Source: an uncultured Muribaculaceae bacterium (GTDB lineage: Bacteria; Bacteroidota; Bacteroidia; Bacteroidales; Muribaculaceae). From it: a stretch of DNA of 64,000 bases. The stretch covers positions 186,001-250,000 of the forward strand of contig CAJULY010000001.1 of the NCBI GenBank assembly GCA_910587185.1, read 5' to 3'. Positions 34,890 to 45,153 of this stretch are shown here, piece after piece. A model generated the notes under the pieces. The model saw only the letters and a list, made by a program, of their open reading frames with translations, was not told where the DNA came from and made no database searches. A program made the translations under genes and the position numbers. Every line of letters begins with the position of its first letter. The first letter of the stretch is position 1.

Positions 34890-37800
34890 GTGGCATATAA
34901 GAAGACCGACATAACATCTTGCAGACGAAAGCGAAAAAGCATAAGGGCGTGGTCATTGACTGCGTTTATAGCCGTCGGTCTGTTTCTTCTGCCGGCTTTG
35001 GCCCAGTATAACAAAGACCGCATACACGCGCCGGCCCCCTCGGTCCCTGCAAAAACAGAGAAGGATTCATTGCTGAAACTCCGCTCTCCGGTCAGACACA
35101 CCGTCCCCAAGAGTTACGAGGACCTTATGAAAAGCAACAGCGCCAACGACCTGAGAATGCCGTCGAACATACTGACGGTTACGGAATATGATCCGGAAAC
35201 GGGGTGTTACATTGTCCGCTCCCGGGTTGGCGACATGGAGATAACCACGCCGTTCATTCTCTCTCCGCAGCAATATAACGACTGGCAGAGACGCAGTTAT
35301 CTGACCGAGTACTACCGGAAGAAGAACGCCGAGACTGTAAGTTCGCCGAAAAGCAAAGAGCCTTTCGACATTCTCGACATGAATTTCTCGCTCGGACCGC
35401 TTGAAAAGATTTTCGGCCCGGGCGGAGTCCGTCTGCGGACGCAGGGCTCGGTGCAGATCGACATGGGGATAAAATCGACCAAGACCGACAATCCGGCACT
35501 GTCGCTCGGATCGCGCCGCCACACATTCCTCGATTTCGACCAGAAAATACAGGCAAGCATCCAGGCATCCGTGGGCGAACGGATGAAATTTGACATGACC
35601 TACAACACGGACGCCACTTTCGATTTCGACGCCAAGAACATCAAGCTTCAATATGAAGGGGGAGAGGACGACATTGTCAAAAATATCGAGGCAGGAAACG
35701 TGAGCCTGACAACGGGTTCATCGCTGATACGCGGTTCCACGGCACTGTTCGGTATAAAAAGCAAGCTTCAGTTCGGCAAGCTGACGGCTACAGCTCTTGT
35801 CTCGCAACAGAATTCGGAATCGCGCTCAGTCTCTACGAAAAGAGGGGTGCAGACCACCGCTTTCGAAATAAACGCTGACCAGTATGACCGCGACCGACAT
35901 TTTTTCATGGGCCATTTCTTCCGTGACAATTACGACAGCTGGGCCTCGAAACTGCCTTTCGTAGGGTCGGGAATCAGAATCACCCGCGTCGAGATCTGGG
36001 TGACTAACAAGACCGGCAATTTCAACCAGAGCCGCAATGTGGTCGCTTTTATGGATCTCGGTGAAAACAGGGTTCTCGCCAACAGCCACTGGGTGACTGA
36101 CGGTGCCAGTCCCAACCCGAGCAATGCCTCGAACAACCTGCTCCAGACAATCAAAAGCGACTACCCGGGTGCCCGAAACATCGACGAAGTCACCCAGGCT
36201 CTCACTCCGCTGGCGGCTTACGGGATAGAAGGCGGAAAAGATTTCGAGAAGGTCGAGAGCGCGCGGCTTTTGGGTGAAAACGAATATACTCTCAACCCTA
36301 CCTTAGGATATGTCTCTTTCAAGAGCCAGATGTATAGCGACGACGTTGTCGGGATCGCATACGAATACACCTATAACGGCAAGGTATATCAGGTTGGGGA
36401 ATTTTCGAGCGACATCACCTCGACGTCACAGTCGCTGTATGTCAAGATGCTTAAGGGAACCACGGTGTCACCCTCACTCCCCGCGTGGGGACTGATGATG
36501 AAAAACGTCTATTCGCTGGGGGCATATCAGCTCCAGAAACAGGCGTTCAAGTTTCAGGTCAAGTATCTGTCGGATACCACCGGGACAAAGATAAACTATC
36601 TTCCGGTGCCGGGGCTGTCGGACAAACCGCTCCTCCAGGTCATGAATCTCGACCGTCTCGACTCGAACCAGGAATCGAACTCCGACGGCTTTTTCGACTA
36701 TGTCGAAGGATATACCGTCCTGTCGGCTACGGGTAAAATCATATTTCCTGTCGTGGAGCCGTTCGGACGCCATCTGGAAAAGCAGATAGGCAATCCCGCC
36801 ATCGCTGAAAAATATGTCTATAAGGAGCTTTATGACTCCACTCTCGTTGTAGCCCGTCAGTTTGCCGACAAAAACAAGTTTATCCTGACGGGCGAATATC
36901 AGGCATCGGGAGGATCGCAGATACGGCTGGACGCCATGAACGTCCCCCGGGGATCGGTGGTGGTCACTGCCGGGGGCGTCACTCTGACTGAAAATTCAGA
37001 CTATACCGTTGACTATTCGATGGGAATCGTCACCATCATCAACCAGAGCATCATCGACTCGGGACAGTCGATCAACGTCACCCTCGAGAACCAGTCGATG
37101 TTCTCGACACAGCGCAAAACCTTGCTCGGGCTCGACCTGAGCTATCGTTTCAATGACAATCTGACAGTCGGAGGGACTCTGCTTCATTACGGGGAGAAAG
37201 CACTGACGGAGAAAGTCAATATAGGTGACGAAACAGTCAACAACACCATCTGGGGACTGAACTTCGCCTATAACCAGGAATTCCTGTGGCTAACGAATCT
37301 TCTCAACAAAATCCCGACCGTCAACGCCACGGCACCGTCGCGGCTGTCACTTCAGGGCGAGTTCGCCCAGCTGTTGCCGCAGCAGCAGAAAACGGGAAGC
37401 AACCGTGGAAGCTCTTATATCGACGACTTCGAATCGGCACAGACGGGAATTGACCTTCGTTCGCCCTACGGATGGACTCTCGCTTCCACCCCCTACGACA
37501 ATTCATCTTCAGCCCTATTTCCGGAAGCGGCCCTGAGCAACAACACGGACTACGGCAAAAACCGAGCTTTGCTGAACTGGTATTATATCGACCGCATGTT
37601 CACCTCGCGAAACTCCACACTCGCTCCGGGCTACATAAGAAACGACGCCAAGCAGCAGAGCAACCCCTACATCCGCGAGATAACCTCCCGCGAAATCTAT
37701 CCCGACCGTCAGCTGACCTACGGAGAGTCATCGACAATCCAGACGCTGAATCTTTCATTTTATCCGACGGAACGGGGTCCCTACAATCTGGACGCGGTTA

Positions 37801-40800
37801 ACATAGATGAAAACGGGGCGCTGACCATGCCCGAGAAGCGCTGGGGCGGAATCATGCGCCGGCTCGACAACACGAATTTCGAACAGAACAATATCGAATA
37901 CGTGCAGTTCTGGCTTCTGAACCCTTTCCTCGATCCGGAGAATCCCAATCTGGAAGGTGGCGACCTGTACTTCAATTTCGGAGAGATTTCTGAAGATATT
38001 CTCAAGGACGGTCTGAAAAGCTATGAGAACGGACTTCCCTATTCAGGCGGCACAGAGAACACGAAAACCACAGTGTGGGGACGCGTGAGCGCTGAGAACT
38101 CGCTGACCTACGCGTTCGACAACAGCAAGGAAGCGCGCAGCAATCAGGACGTCGGGCTGGACGGTCTGAAAAACGACGACGAGTTCGGATTCAGCTCCTA
38201 CAGCGATTATCTCGAAAGTCTGCGCCGCAAACTTCCCCCATCGACCGTGCAGAAGATGGAAGCGGACAGATTCTCGCCTTTCAACGATCCTGCAGGCGAC
38301 AATTATCATTTCTACCGCGGACTCGACTATGACGAGCAGCGACTGGGCATCCTCGAACGCTACAAGCGTTACAACGGTGTCGAAGGCAATTCACTGTCAC
38401 CCGACGAGGCCGGCGAACCGCTCTATCAGTCATCGCGCTCCAACCCCGACGTGGAGGACATCAACCTCGACAACACCCTCAACGAATATGAACGTTACTA
38501 CCAATACAGAGTCTCCATCCGCCCGGAAGATCTGGAAGTGGGTAAAAACCACATAACGGACAAACAGGTATCGGTAGTACCTACGCGCGACGGGGGAGAA
38601 CAGACCGTCGAGTGGTATCAGTTCAAGATTCCCCTGGCCGACTTCGAGAAAGCAGTCGGGGCAATCTCGGGATTCACGACCATCCGCTTCGTCAGGATGT
38701 TCATGACGGGCTTTAAAAAGCCGACGCATCTTCGCTTCGCCACACTGGAGCTGGTGCGTGGCGACTGGCGCACGTATGATTTCAGCCTGAGCGAGCGCGG
38801 CGATCTCCCCGCTCAGGGTAATCTGGATGTCTCGGTTGTCAATATAGAGGAGAATTCCGGAAGGACACCGGTCAACTATGTGCTTCCTCCCGGAGTGAGC
38901 CGCATCTCGGATCCGGGACAGTCACAGATCGTGCAGCTGAACGAACAGTCGCTGTCACTTAAAGTGTCGGATCTTGAAAGCGGAAACGCGAGAGCTATAT
39001 ATCGCAACACCGCCCAGGATCTGAGGAACTATGCGCGGCTGCAGATGTGGGTCCACGCCGAAAGCCTCATTGACAACGCGCACATTCCGGCCAACGGAGA
39101 CCTTGCGGTTTTCGTGCGTCTGGGAACCGACATAAAGAACAATTATTACGAATATGAGATTCCTCTCGCTCTGACACCGCATGGCCATTACACTGACAGC
39201 CCTTCGGACCGCGCCGAAGTCTGGCCGGAAAGCAATTTCCTGAACTGCCGCCTGCAGAATCTTGTCGATATGAAGAAAGAACGTAACCGGGCGAAGCGCG
39301 AAGGTGTTGAAGGAGTTGGATTCGGGACCATTTTCCAAGGACCGGATCCCGAATCGCCCGAAAATACGATCTATGTCATGGGAAACCCGTCGCTGAGCGA
39401 CGTCAGGGTTATGATGGTCGGCATCAGAAACAGGTCAAACTCCATCAAAGACGGAATCGTTTGGATCAACGAACTCAAAGTAACCGATTTCGAGAGCGAA
39501 GGGGGATGGGCAGCCACGGGCAACGCACAGCTTTCAATGTCGGACATAGCAACTCTGAACTTCGGCTACCACCATGAATCGGCAGGTTTCGGAAGTGTCG
39601 ATCAGGGTCTCAACGAAAGGCGAATGGATGATTTCTCACGCTACACATTCGCCGTTCAGACCGATCTGGGGCGTTTCATGCCTGAAAAACTAAAACTCCG
39701 GGCGCCGATATTCTACTCCATGACCCGCGAGACCACCACTCCGAAATACAATCCCCTCGACCCCGACGTCAAGCTCAAAGACGCACTCAAAGGCCTGTCA
39801 AAGCATGAGGCCGACTCGATAAAAGCATTCGCCGTAGAAAAATCGACGCAACAGAATTTCAGCATCTCGGGGCTGAAATTCGATCGCCGCAGCGCAACGC
39901 CGAAGCCATGGGATCCCGCCAACTTCACCGGCAGTTTTTCCTTCAACAAGTCATCCAAGTCAGATCCCGTTACGGAATATGAGAACCAGAACGATTATCG
40001 CGGAAGCCTCCAGTACAGCTACACTCCCTATATCAAAGGCCTGAAACCATTCGGCTTCATAAAAAGCAAATCGCGGAATCTCCAGTTCTTCCGCGACTGG
40101 GCCTTCAACTGGCTCCCTAATTCCATCTCATTCCTGACAACTGTAAACCGGTTCTATTTCGAGCAGCAGATAAGAAGCGAGACGGACACGGATTTCCAGC
40201 TTCCGGTCTCGGTAAGCAAAAATTTCATCTGGGACAGACAACTCGCGCTGACATGGAACATCACGCAGAGCCTGCAGCTCACGTTCAACTCCAACACACA
40301 GGCACGCATCGAGGAACCTATGGGGGCCGTGAACAGGAAACTGTTCCCTGACAAATATCGCGAATGGCGCGACACTGTCTGGCAAAGCATTCTGCATCTC
40401 GGCACTCCGTGGGCCTACAACCAGACCTTCACCGGCTCCTACCGCGCTCCTTTCAGCCGCATTCCTGTTCTTGACTTCCTGACCGCCAACGCATCCTATA
40501 ACGCCACCTACCGCTGGGACCGCGGAGCAACCATAGATAACGTCAACACCGGCAATTCAATTTCCAACCAAGCTACATGGAATGTTGACGGCCGCATAAA
40601 CCTCGAAGGACTCTACAACAAGAATCCGTATCTAAAACGTGTCAACACCCGCTTCGCCAACCGCCGCACTTCCAACGACAACGGACGTAACAGGAACCGG
40701 AAAGATAAAACGACGGCACCCAAGGCGAGACGGTTTGAGCGCACCTACACTCTGAGTCCTGACACATCGACCGTAATCCGCCATAATCTCCGCAACAAAA

Positions 40801-42389
40801 AAGTCAGAATAACGGGGAAAAACGCGCTGACGGGCGAACCCTACCGCATCAAGTCGCGCGTTCTTGACGCAAACCGGATCGAGATACTCGACCGCGACTC
40901 TGCGAACATCTCTTTCACCGTCACGGAAATCCTGCAGGAACACAAGAGCTTCCGCGAAGAGGCCGGCGAATACCTGGCGAGATTTCTCATGTCGCCGCGC
41001 GCGGTAGCCGTCAGATGGCGCAGGACCAACTCGATGTCGCTCCCTCTGTTCCTGCCCGACATAGGGAATGCCTTCGGACAGACCAACAGTGCCGGACCTC
41101 TGGCGCCGGGACTTGACTTTGCATTCGGTTTCACCGACGAAAGCTACATAGAGAAAGCCAAAAGGCGCGGATGGCTTCTGACAGACCCCGACGGCCAGAC
41201 CTCACCAGCCATATATTCCCATACCCGGGAATTCAATCTCGAAATTGTTCTGGAACCGATTCGCGGACTTAAGATTCAGCTGACGGGCAACCGCACGGAC
41301 AACCGCAACCGTCAGGTGCAGTTCATGTATGACGACATGCCCGTCTCCTTTACCGGAAGCTACACGAAAACCCATTGCGCCATTGCCACCGCGCTGAAGG
41401 GGTCTTCGGCAAAGAACGGCTACAGCAGCGCGACATTCGACAGATTCCTGGAGAATATCCCTGTCATCGCGCAACGCGTCGAGTCACGCTATGAAGGCGT
41501 CCACTACCCCACCAAAGGATTCATGGAAGGGAATCCGAACGCAGGCGAACGGTTCAGCACAAAAGTTGGCGGAGTGAGCCCGACAGGCTCCGACATACTG
41601 ATACCGGCATTTCTCGCTGCCTATTCGGGCACGGACGCCTCGAAACAGTATCTCGATCCGTTCCCGTCGCTGGCGGAAATACTTCCCAACTGGAGAATAA
41701 CCTACGACGGACTGATAAACATAGGCGCCATATCCTCGAAGCTGAAAGCTCTGGTGCTGACACACGCCTACCAGTGCACATACTCCGTGGGTTCCTACAC
41801 CTCCTATCTCAACTGGATGGCCGCCTCCGATTCCGATCTCGGATTCATTCCCGACGAACTGACCGGAAACCCCGTTCCATCGTCGCCCTACAACATTTCG
41901 TCAGTGGCCATTACGGAACGTTTCGCGCCACTGATCGGAGTGTCGGCCACACTGCGCAACAACATGACCATCAACGCCGAATACCGCGACGCCCGCACTC
42001 TGACCCTCAACACTTCGGCCGGACAGATAATGGAAGCGCGACAGAAAGGACTTTCGGCCGGTTTGGGCTATAAGATTGTAGGGTTCAATTCGGTGCTCAA
42101 ACTCAGGGGAGCGCAGAAAGGCATCAGCAATGACCTGACGGTCAACGCCGATTTCTCCTACTCCGAGACCGCGGCATTGATCAGACGAATAGAAAACTCC
42201 TTCACTCAGGCGACTTCGGGCACACGCACGCTGACCCTCAACATCGCCGCAAACTATATACTGTCACGCCGCATGACCGTAGGCCTCTATTTCGAACATC
42301 AGGTCAACACCCCGCTTGTTTCATCGGCGGCCTACCCGACGACAAACACGGCATTCGGAATGTCATTCAATTTCTCACTCTCACGATAA
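34890..42389 (+). CDS. sprA: Cell-surface protein SprA, type IX secretion translocon
   Basis: A 2499-residue outer-membrane protein. SprA is the giant beta-barrel through which type IX secretion exports its cargo. The start is a GTG at 34890: the signal peptide (WSLTAFIAVGLFLLPALAQ at about 21-39) requires initiation this far upstream and no ATG is available before codon 80. The mature part shows the SprA pattern: NFSLGPLEKIFGPGGVRLRTQG, SYIDDFESAQTGIDLRSPYGW, repeated aromatic-rich strands, and a C-terminal barrel ending in FGMSFNFSLSR. Its size is at the upper end for the family. No other type IX genes are in the window. It follows ruvA at 55 bp and the ABC-F gene starts 13 bp after it. Confidence 0.94.
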   Translation: MAYKKTDITSCRRKRKSIRAWSLTAFIAVGLFLLPALAQYNKDRIHAPAPSVPAKTEKDSLLKLRSPVRHTVPKSYEDLMKSNSANDLRMPSNILTVTEYDPETGCYIVRSRVGDMEITTPFILSPQQYNDWQRRSYLTEYYRKKNAETVSSPKSKEPFDILDMNFSLGPLEKIFGPGGVRLRTQGSVQIDMGIKSTKTDNPALSLGSRRHTFLDFDQKIQASIQASVGERMKFDMTYNTDATFDFDAKNIKLQYEGGEDDIVKNIEAGNVSLTTGSSLIRGSTALFGIKSKLQFGKLTATALVSQQNSESRSVSTKRGVQTTAFEINADQYDRDRHFFMGHFFRDNYDSWASKLPFVGSGIRITRVEIWVTNKTGNFNQSRNVVAFMDLGENRVLANSHWVTDGASPNPSNASNNLLQTIKSDYPGARNIDEVTQALTPLAAYGIEGGKDFEKVESARLLGENEYTLNPTLGYVSFKSQMYSDDVVGIAYEYTYNGKVYQVGEFSSDITSTSQSLYVKMLKGTTVSPSLPAWGLMMKNVYSLGAYQLQKQAFKFQVKYLSDTTGTKINYLPVPGLSDKPLLQVMNLDRLDSNQESNSDGFFDYVEGYTVLSATGKIIFPVVEPFGRHLEKQIGNPAIAEKYVYKELYDSTLVVARQFADKNKFILTGEYQASGGSQIRLDAMNVPRGSVVVTAGGVTLTENSDYTVDYSMGIVTIINQSIIDSGQSINVTLENQSMFSTQRKTLLGLDLSYRFNDNLTVGGTLLHYGEKALTEKVNIGDETVNNTIWGLNFAYNQEFLWLTNLLNKIPTVNATAPSRLSLQGEFAQLLPQQQKTGSNRGSSYIDDFESAQTGIDLRSPYGWTLASTPYDNSSSALFPEAALSNNTDYGKNRALLNWYYIDRMFTSRNSTLAPGYIRNDAKQQSNPYIREITSREIYPDRQLTYGESSTIQTLNLSFYPTERGPYNLDAVNIDENGALTMPEKRWGGIMRRLDNTNFEQNNIEYVQFWLLNPFLDPENPNLEGGDLYFNFGEISEDILKDGLKSYENGLPYSGGTENTKTTVWGRVSAENSLTYAFDNSKEARSNQDVGLDGLKNDDEFGFSSYSDYLESLRRKLPPSTVQKMEADRFSPFNDPAGDNYHFYRGLDYDEQRLGILERYKRYNGVEGNSLSPDEAGEPLYQSSRSNPDVEDINLDNTLNEYERYYQYRVSIRPEDLEVGKNHITDKQVSVVPTRDGGEQTVEWYQFKIPLADFEKAVGAISGFTTIRFVRMFMTGFKKPTHLRFATLELVRGDWRTYDFSLSERGDLPAQGNLDVSVVNIEENSGRTPVNYVLPPGVSRISDPGQSQIVQLNEQSLSLKVSDLESGNARAIYRNTAQDLRNYARLQMWVHAESLIDNAHIPANGDLAVFVRLGTDIKNNYYEYEIPLALTPHGHYTDSPSDRAEVWPESNFLNCRLQNLVDMKKERNRAKREGVEGVGFGTIFQGPDPESPENTIYVMGNPSLSDVRVMMVGIRNRSNSIKDGIVWINELKVTDFESEGGWAATGNAQLSMSDIATLNFGYHHESAGFGSVDQGLNERRMDDFSRYTFAVQTDLGRFMPEKLKLRAPIFYSMTRETTTPKYNPLDPDVKLKDALKGLSKHEADSIKAFAVEKSTQQNFSISGLKFDRRSATPKPWDPANFTGSFSFNKSSKSDPVTEYENQNDYRGSLQYSYTPYIKGLKPFGFIKSKSRNLQFFRDWAFNWLPNSISFLTTVNRFYFEQQIRSETDTDFQLPVSVSKNFIWDRQLALTWNITQSLQLTFNSNTQARIEEPMGAVNRKLFPDKYREWRDTVWQSILHLGTPWAYNQTFTGSYRAPFSRIPVLDFLTANASYNATYRWDRGATIDNVNTGNSISNQATWNVDGRINLEGLYNKNPYLKRVNTRFANRRTSNDNGRNRNRKDKTTAPKARRFERTYTLSPDTSTVIRHNLRNKKVRITGKNALTGEPYRIKSRVLDANRIEILDRDSANISFTVTEILQEHKSFREEAGEYLARFLMSPRAVAVRWRRTNSMSLPLFLPDIGNAFGQTNSAGPLAPGLDFAFGFTDESYIEKAKRRGWLLTDPDGQTSPAIYSHTREFNLEIVLEPIRGLKIQLTGNRTDNRNRQVQFMYDDMPVSFTGSYTKTHCAIATALKGSSAKNGYSSATFDRFLENIPVIAQRVESRYEGVHYPTKGFMEGNPNAGERFSTKVGGVSPTGSDILIPAFLAAYSGTDASKQYLDPFPSLAEILPNWRITYDGLINIGAISSKLKALVLTHAYQCTYSVGSYTSYLNWMAASDSDLGFIPDELTGNPVPSSPYNISSVAITERFAPLIGVSATLRNNMTINAEYRDARTLTLNTSAGQIMEARQKGLSAGLGYKIVGFNSVLKLRGAQKGISNDLTVNADFSYSETAALIRRIENSFTQATSGTRTLTLNIAANYILSRRMTVGLYFEHQVNTPLVSSAAYPTTNTAFGMSFNFSLSR

Positions 42390-42402
42390 ACACCTCAACA
42401 TT

Positions 42403-44268
42403 ATGATAAGCTATCTTCAAATCGAGAATCTGACAAAAAGCTATGGTGACCGCCTGCTCTTCGGCGATGTCACATTCGGTATAAATCAAGGTGACAAAAT
42501 CGGGCTCATCGCAAAAAACGGGACAGGAAAAACCACCCTTCTGCGCATAATAGCCGGCCTCGAAAGCCCCGACAGCGGAACTGTGACTTTCCGCTCCGAT
42601 TTGCGCGTGGGCTATCTTGACCAGACGCCCGCTTTCGATCCGGAGATGACGGTTCTCGACGCATGTATGGTGCCTGATACGCCCTCGGCCATAATCGTGG
42701 CGGAATATGAGAAAGCTCTTCTCGAGGGCGACCAGAGCCGCATAGAAAAAAGCATGCAGAAAATGGAGGCGGCCGGAGCCTGGAACTACGACGAGAGACT
42801 CCGTCAGCTGCTTACTCGTTTTCACATCACTGACATGAACGCCCGCATGGGCACCCTCTCGGGTGGCCAGCAGAAACGCGTGGCTCTTGCGAGAATCCTG
42901 CTGGAGAATCCCGACATGATAATCCTCGACGAGCCGACCAACCATCTTGACATCGACATAATCGAATGGCTTGAGAATTACCTTACGCGCCAGAACGTCA
43001 CGCTGCTGATGGTCACCCACGACCGTTATTTCCTCGACCGTGTCTGCAACAAGATAATAGAAATCGACCGTCAGCAGACGTTCAGCTATGATGGCAACTA
43101 CGACTGCTATCTGCGTCGGCGCGCCGAAAGAATAGAAGCCATGTCGGCCGAACTCGCCAAAGTCAAGAACACCCTGCGCAAGGAACAGGAGTGGATGCGT
43201 CGCCAGCCGCAGGCACGCGCAGGCAAGGCCCGCTACAGGATAGATGCATTCTACGATCTGAAGGAACGCTCCAAAGTGAATCTCAGAGAGGACAACATAG
43301 CCATAGGCCATATAAAGTCGAGCTACATCGGCTCTAAGATATTCGAGGCGAAAAACGTCAACAAGCGGTTCGGGGACAAAGTCATTCTTGACGGCTTCAC
43401 CTATACGTTCGCCCGACGCGAACGGCTCGGCATAATCGGGGCTAACGGCGTCGGCAAATCGACCTTCATCAAGATGCTTCAGGGCGTGGAGCCTACTGAT
43501 TCGGGCGAATGGAACGTGGGCGAGACCGTCAGATTCGGCTATTACAGCCAGCAGGGCATTTCATTTGACGACAACAAGAAGGTCATCGACGCAGTGTCGG
43601 AAATTGCGGACTATATCGTCATCGATGACAAGCACCGCTACACGCCGATGCAGTTTCTGACCCACTTCCTCTTCTCGCCCGCAGACCAGCAGAAATATAT
43701 CCACACCCTTTCCGGAGGAGAAAAGGCACGTCTGCATCTGGCTGTAACGCTGATGCGGCGACCCAATTTCCTTATTCTCGACGAGCCGACAAACGATCTC
43801 GACATAGTCACTCTCGGCATTCTCGAGGATTATCTCGAAAAATTCTCGGGATGTCTCATCGTGATTTCCCATGACCGTTTCTTCCTCGACAACATTGTGG
43901 ATCATCTGTTCGTGATGGAAGGCAACGGCAATATCAAAGACTTCCCGGGCAACTATAGCGAATATCGCCAATGGGCCGACGAACGCCGGAAACTCGAGGC
44001 GGAAAACCGCGATGAAAAGAAGAGCGACACGAAATCGAAACCGCGTCAGGAAAAGCCACGCAAACTCACATTCAAGGAACGCAAGGAACTGGAGCAGCTG
44101 ACCGCCGACATTGACTCTCTGACCGCGGAGAAAAAATCGCTTGACGAACTGTTTGCTTCAGGAAAGACGCTTGACAACGTGGCCGAACTCAGCCGACGCT
44201 ATGACGAACTGACGGCAGAACTCGACGAAAAAGAACTCCGCTGGCTTGAACTGTCGGAAATAGAATAG
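42403..44268 (+). CDS. ABC-F family ATPase (Uup-like)
   Basis: The start at 42403 (MISYLQIENLTKSYGDRLLF) gives 621 residues; an upstream ATG at 42316 would overlap sprA. There are two ABC cassettes without membrane parts: Walker A GLIAKNGTGKTTLL, signature LSGGQQKRVAL and Walker B IILDEPTNHLD in the first, GIIGANGVGKSTFI, LSGGEKARLHL and LILDEPTNDLD in the second, with the ABC-F linker between. The C-terminal KPRKLTFKERKELEQL followed by a coiled coil resembles Uup, so it probably works on stalled ribosomes or DNA-related structures. Confidence 0.93.
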   Translation: MISYLQIENLTKSYGDRLLFGDVTFGINQGDKIGLIAKNGTGKTTLLRIIAGLESPDSGTVTFRSDLRVGYLDQTPAFDPEMTVLDACMVPDTPSAIIVAEYEKALLEGDQSRIEKSMQKMEAAGAWNYDERLRQLLTRFHITDMNARMGTLSGGQQKRVALARILLENPDMIILDEPTNHLDIDIIEWLENYLTRQNVTLLMVTHDRYFLDRVCNKIIEIDRQQTFSYDGNYDCYLRRRAERIEAMSAELAKVKNTLRKEQEWMRRQPQARAGKARYRIDAFYDLKERSKVNLREDNIAIGHIKSSYIGSKIFEAKNVNKRFGDKVILDGFTYTFARRERLGIIGANGVGKSTFIKMLQGVEPTDSGEWNVGETVRFGYYSQQGISFDDNKKVIDAVSEIADYIVIDDKHRYTPMQFLTHFLFSPADQQKYIHTLSGGEKARLHLAVTLMRRPNFLILDEPTNDLDIVTLGILEDYLEKFSGCLIVISHDRFFLDNIVDHLFVMEGNGNIKDFPGNYSEYRQWADERRKLEAENRDEKKSDTKSKPRQEKPRKLTFKERKELEQLTADIDSLTAEKKSLDELFASGKTLDNVAELSRRYDELTAELDEKELRWLELSEIE

Positions 44269-44288
44269 AATTTATTCGTTTTTTTTAC

Positions 44289-44296
44289 TACATTTG
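44289..44296 (+). promoter_or_regulatory. -7 promoter element of the GT32-like gene
   Basis: TACATTTG four bases before the ATG at 44301. The predicted start of transcription falls at or next to the start codon. No clear -33 element. Confidence 0.55.
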
Positions 44297-44300
44297 CAAC

Positions 44301-45071
44301 ATGATACCGAAAATAATACATTATTGCTGGCTCGGGAAAAAACCGATTCCCGAAAAAGATCGCCTTAATATCGAATCGTGGAAAAAATATTGTCCCGACT
44401 ATGAAATCAAGGAGTGGAACGAAGATAATTTTGATGTAGATTGCTGTCAGTATTCCCGCGAGACGTACGATGACGGGAAATACGGGCTTACGTCAGATGT
44501 GGTGCGTCTCGTGGCTCTAAGTAAAGAGGGAGGAATCTACCTTGACACAGATGTTGAATTGTTCAAGCCCTTCGACGATCTTCTTGACCAGACTGCATTC
44601 ATCGGATTTGAAAGCAAAAAGCACATCGGCTCGGGAATACTTGGAGCCGAAAAAGGAGCCAAATTCATTACTGACAAGCTCAAGACCTACGAAACACGCC
44701 GATATATTCAACCTGACGGATCAAAAGATAAGACAGCGATCGTTGTCTCGCTGACCGATTACATGATCGAGCGAGGGATGCGTCTTGACGATTCCATCCA
44801 AAAATTCCCGGGTCTCATCACCGTTTATCCCCGCCGCTATTTCTGTCCTAAGAAGAACGAAATTTTCGGTTATACGCGTACTAAAGACACTTATACCATC
44901 CACTATTTCAGCGGATCATGGCAGCTGCATGCCACGCCTGAATACAAACGTCTGCGCCGGAAATACAAGTGGATTCCCTATTTCATCCGCAAGAAACTGA
45001 TTCTCGCCATCCTCGGCGAAAACAAAAAAGGCTTTTTCCCTACTCTCATCAGAATATTCCCCATACATTGA
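44301..45071 (+). CDS. GT32-like glycosyltransferase (DXD motif)
   Basis: A 256-residue enzyme with the GT32/Gly_transf_sug signature: the opening IPKIIHYCWLGKKPIPEKD, then WKKYCPDYEIKEWNEDNFD, the region SDVVRLVALSKEGGIYLDTDVELFK with the DXD metal motif (DTD), and a C-terminal HYFSGSW that contacts the sugar nucleotide. Such enzymes transfer hexoses onto capsule, O-antigen or mannan-like chains. It is a cytoplasmic, single-gene unit, with a -7 box directly before the start and a terminator after it. Confidence 0.9.
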   Translation: MIPKIIHYCWLGKKPIPEKDRLNIESWKKYCPDYEIKEWNEDNFDVDCCQYSRETYDDGKYGLTSDVVRLVALSKEGGIYLDTDVELFKPFDDLLDQTAFIGFESKKHIGSGILGAEKGAKFITDKLKTYETRRYIQPDGSKDKTAIVVSLTDYMIERGMRLDDSIQKFPGLITVYPRRYFCPKKNEIFGYTRTKDTYTIHYFSGSWQLHATPEYKRLRRKYKWIPYFIRKKLILAILGENKKGFFPTLIRIFPIH

Positions 45072-45099
45072 ACTGTCAACAAAACGCAAGAAAATCAGA

Positions 45100-45130
45100 C
45101 GGGCGATTCCGATAGATTCGGAATCGCCCG
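45100..45130. terminator. Hairpin between convergent genes
   Basis: A 13-bp perfect stem (45100-45112 with 45118-45130, CGGGCGATTCCGA) and a TAGAT loop lie between the convergent GT32-like and GH109-like genes. It can serve both strands, though T tracts are poor. Confidence 0.7.
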
Positions 45131-45153
45131 CGCTTTAAAGAGATTGGTCAAAA

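Noticed and set aside
42316..42402. Upstream extension of the ABC-F gene
   Set aside because: It would overlap sprA by 74 bp and adds a sequence unlike any ABC-F N-terminus; the ATG at 42403 begins the known fold.
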